A DNA stretch of 64,000 nucleotides, from positions 1,922,001-1,986,000 of the forward strand of contig OY730174.1 in assembly GCA_963422465.1 (NCBI GenBank). Reading direction: 5' to 3'. A program made the position numbers and the translations under genes. The notes beneath the pieces are model-generated. The model saw nothing but the letters and a program-made list of their open reading frames with translations, was not told the DNA's origin and did not search any database. The DNA is from Lichina pygmaea. Lineage: Eukaryota > Ascomycota > Lichinomycetes > Lichinales > Lichinaceae. Positions 60,889-64,000 of this stretch are shown here, one piece after another; position 1 is the stretch's first letter, and every line of letters starts with the position of its first letter.

Positions 60889-61605
60889 TCAAGTGATGGC
60901 TTCTCTGCATCCTGGCTGCAAGCCCAGAACCACTCTTGAAGCTTGACCTCCTCTTGGCATTATCCATACCATAAGGAGAAAAGTAACTTGGAATGTACAT
61001 GAAATCTCAAACTGTCCAACACTCCTGACATCGGTTCACGATCGCCATAGCTGAGTTGTAAAACTATTTACTGATGATTTGTTCGAGCGGTGATGTTGCA
61101 GAGCTGTACGTACTCTGCTACGAGGACCAACAATCCAATGTTGTGGGGATTGCAGAGAAGTTTCTTGTGACTTGTGATGCCCGTTGTTCATCCCTGCTGA
61201 TTGAGAGCTACTGCTAAAGTTGTGAGAGAGGGTTTCAAGCCACAGTACGAAGTACTGGTGCAGGTAGTATATGCCACTTGCAGCACTGGTGGTGTTGTAC
61301 TGGCATGTCTTTGTTATGGAAGCACTTGTCTCAGGTTTGAAACAAGTCTTGATGCCTTGCACCTTTTTTAGGCTCTCACACCCCCGTCTTGTTGCTGACA
61401 TGGGAGCTTGCACGGCTTCTCAATGTCTATTCCAGCGATGGTGCGGTCGACCGTACATGTGAATGCTCCCGTTCCCAACAGCCCTACGGACGATCAAGAG
61501 CTGTAAAGAGCACGTCGTCGGCTCTTCCGATGGTCTCCCAGAGACAACACCAGATTGTGGAGCCGGGCATCTTCCTCGTCATCTCTTAGCGCCGCGTGAC
61601 GCCCG
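60585..61605. other. Intergenic
   Basis: About 1 kb with (GAT)11 at 60857-60888 and an AT-richer middle part. No gene recognised. The right end presumably contains the MED5 promoter. Confidence 0.5.
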
Positions 61606-64000
61606 ATGGGCTCCGAGGCGCAAACGTGGACGAGGCTGCTCGAACGATGTCTACAGGACCGGATCCCGGCCGCCCAGTTCGAGGCGTTCGCCAAGGTGCT
61701 CGACCCGACACCGATCTCGCGCGCCGAGCTCGCTCAGATCGTGCTTGAACCCCGGCCTGGGTTGAAGGCGTTCGTGGACCCTTTGCTCCCGCAGTACGTC
61801 GAAGCGCTGGTGAGGATCGACCTCGTCGGCCCGGACGACCTGCTGGACGTGCTCCTCCAGCACTCCCGGCTGCGCCAGCCGGACGCGCACCCCGGCGACG
61901 ATGCCGCCGAGCGGAGCGCGAGGGGCTCGACGTCGCCGGCGCCGGCGCCGCCTCCACGTCGCAGCAGCAACCCGGTCCCGCTGGACCATGCCGTCCTCGT
62001 CGCCATGGCCCACCTCTTCCACAGCGGCCAACGCCCCAAGAGCCCGCGCGAAGTGTACATGGTCCTGAAAGCAATGGCGGCGTGGATGTCCACCGTCGTG
62101 GCGGCCGGCACGACGGACGACATGATACAGAACGTCACCGGTCACGCCGATCATACCGCGCCCGAGTCGCAGGCCATCGTCGAGGCCGTCGGCATGCTCA
62201 TGTATGCAACCGCGGAAAACCCCAGGGTCTTGAGCGTGCTCGGAGGGCCATTTCCAAAAGGTAATGCTGCCATATCGACGATAGGACCATTCATCCATGC
62301 GTGGACGCGAATCATGCCTTCGTGTATTTGAGTGTGTGAGAGTCTGTGTGTGCGCGCACGCTCGGAGACGGCAGTAGTCGACTACTGCGTGCGGGGACTG
62401 GACGGTCTCGTAGTACGATCACGAAGGTGATCTGTCTTCCTCGAACGAGCACTCCTCAGCCCACCGTGACCGGCCCAAGCTCACTCTGTATGCCTCTTCG
62501 TCGTCCAGACATCAAGAGCACCCTGGCGCATGCGCTGTCGCTGTTCATCCCCGTCGTCTTCCACTCCTCGCCGCCGATCGCGACCAGACTCGAGGCGTTC
62601 CAGCGGGCAAACGATCTCGTGCCCGGTCGTGCCACCAAAGAAGACGACAAGCCGATGGAGGACGTCGCCGGCAACGCGCTCGGCCTCCATGGCCTGGGCG
62701 GACTGGGCGCGGTCGAGACGGCCGTCATCCACTCGCGCGCTGGACTGTACATCTTCCTTCATTCTTTGGTTCGTTCATCGGCGCCGTTGTTCTCCTACGA
62801 TGCGGTCGAGAGCGCTCCTGGCTGACTGGGCGTCAGCTGGCCGGAAGACCGATCATCGACGACAACATGGTCTTGAACCATCTGACGGCTCGATACAAGG
62901 TAAGGGTTGACGTGGCCGAGGGCCCAACCTGGCCGGAGAGGCTCCTGATGACGACGACCAGGGCGACATGTCAAACCTCACGACCGACTTGATCGTGGCG
63001 GCCTTTGACGTCCTCTCGAACGCGACCTTCCGCAACGAGTCCCAGCAGACGCGCTTCCTGCTCCGAGCCTTCCTCATCAACAAGATCCCCGTGCTGCTGA
63101 CGACGCTGTCGCTGTCCATGTTCCCGCCGCTGACGCCCGAGCTCTGCATCGGCCAGGCCATGACGCACGTCGACACCCAGGCCTTCCCGACCCTGTCGGC
63201 CATGTTCGACGCTCCCAACGACGGCGGCGGAGGCGGCGGCGGCGGCGGCGGCGGCGGCGGCTTCTTCTCCGACGTCCGTCAGGAGTTTCTGTTCGCCTGC
63301 TGCCTGCACGGCCTCATCCCCGAAACCAGCATCGAGACCCTGCTCGGCGAGATGCCCATGCAGGAACTCCCCCCCGGCGGCAAGTACACCAAGGATCTCC
63401 TCGTTGGCCAGTGCGCGAGCGACCCCGGCCGCATCGAACCGCTCCTGGGAGAGGTCGAAGGAATGGACGGGAACGCAGGCGCCGTCGTCGAGGCCATCGT
63501 CGAGGTCGGTGTCTTTTGTTTGTGTGTTTCATGTCCGTGCTGTCCTGACGCGCGGAAACAGATTGTTCGGAACATGTGTGCGGCCAAGGGGACGATTGCT
63601 CTCAAGACCATCTGCATGACGCTGGCGGCGCGGCCGTCGTCGCTGGACGTCATGCTCTGCTTTGCATCGCCGGCGGCCATCCTCCAGCCGATATGCGAGC
63701 TGCTCGATACGTGGCAGTACGAAGAGGATCAAGGTCTGACACGCCGCCTTCAACGAGCCAGAAAGCAAAGAGAGCCATGTCCCTCCGGCCTGTTGCTGAC
63801 CCACACCCAGGAGAGTACCAGCCCGTCTACGAGGAATTCGGGTGCATCTTGCTGCTCGTCCTCGCTTTCGTCCACCGCTACGACCTCACGGCCTTGGACC
63901 TCGGCCTCGCCGACGGCACCTCGTTCGTGGCCCGGCTGCTTCGGCCCGCCGCGACGACCCAGCGCGTCGACGAGCTCTCGGAGGACGACTCGACGCAGCT
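61606..64000 (+). CDS. MED5: Mediator subunit 5 (partial, runs off the window)
   Basis: Med5/Nut1 is a tail-module subunit of the RNA polymerase II Mediator complex. Six exons are visible: 61606-62260, 62509-62768, 62837-62899, 62962-63504, 63562-63733 and 63811 to the edge, all GT-AG and in phase. The start MGSEAQTWTRLLERCLQDRI is followed by family-like helical repeats: LFHSGQRPKSPREVYMVLKA, ESQAIVEAVGMLMYATAENP, DIKSTLAHALSLFIPVVFHS, NESQQTRFLLRAFLINKIPV, LFACCLHGLIPETSIETLL, YTKDLLVGQCASDPGRIEPL and EFGCILLLVLAFVHRYDLTA. About 646 of an expected roughly 1,000 residues are inside the window. A (GGC)13 run at 63222-63261 inserts poly-Gly into a helical-repeat linker. Confidence 0.88.

Overview
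The window is eukaryotic nuclear DNA from a filamentous ascomycete, most likely a Sordariomycete and possibly Hypocreales. I infer this from short GT-AG introns (about 50-215 nt), GC-rich coding exons, and fungal-type genes: MET6, CIA1, CHL4/CENP-N, MED5, GUT2, a TCP11/SOK1 protein, a NIT4-type Zn2Cys6 regulator and NADP-GDH. The genus cannot be fixed from the sequence alone. All exon boundaries were placed by hand from GT-AG sites, frame continuity and remembered family alignments; no search was run. I saw no tRNA, rRNA, CRISPR array or LTR/virus-like element.

Layout, left to right. 1-4.9 kb is gene-free as far as I can see. An RGS-domain gene (+) lies at 4.9-6.3 kb. 6.3-8.8 kb is low-complexity, repeat-bearing DNA. 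A disordered fungal protein gene (-) lies at 8.8-10.8 kb. A 989-bp Tc1/mariner (Fot1/pogo-like) deletion derivative with 91-bp inverted ends and a TA duplication lies at 11.15-12.14 kb, about 275 bp upstream of MET6 (+, 12.4-15.0 kb). Four minus-strand genes follow: a polytopic membrane protein (15.9-17.9), CIA1 (18.7-20.1), an MHYT-domain membrane sensor (21.3-24.0) and a TCP11/SOK1 protein (26.7-30.1). SOK1 is divergent from RPE1 (+, 30.7-31.7). Then come, all on the minus strand, a repeat-built secreted protein (33.3-34.9), CHL4 (39.0-41.5), GUT2 (42.1-44.7) and a NIT4-type regulator (45.7-48.4). That regulator is divergent from NADP-glutamate dehydrogenase (+, 50.7-52.4). Plus-strand genes fill the right end: an uncharacterised protein (53.6-54.8), an LDH-like protein with altered catalytic positions (56.8-57.9), a small conserved fungal protein (59.8-60.6) and MED5, which runs off the edge (61.6-64.0).

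Functionally this is a mostly housekeeping stretch: methionine synthesis, cytosolic Fe-S assembly, pentose phosphate pathway, glycerol-3-phosphate shuttle, nitrogen assimilation, inner kinetochore and Mediator. Three probable signalling genes (RGS, MHYT, SOK1) are interspersed. The only plausible functional pairing is the Zn2Cys6 regulator next to NADP-GDH.

The most unusual property is the repeat landscape. There are long poly(C)/poly(G) runs, several inside introns or exons. One intron carries a (CT)69 tract. Trinucleotide tracts are expanded inside coding regions, GTAC-rich palindromic patches are scattered between genes, and several minisatellites are present, one of which contains the GDH stop codon. 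I did not find a convincing new multi-gene system; the best leads are in the findings.
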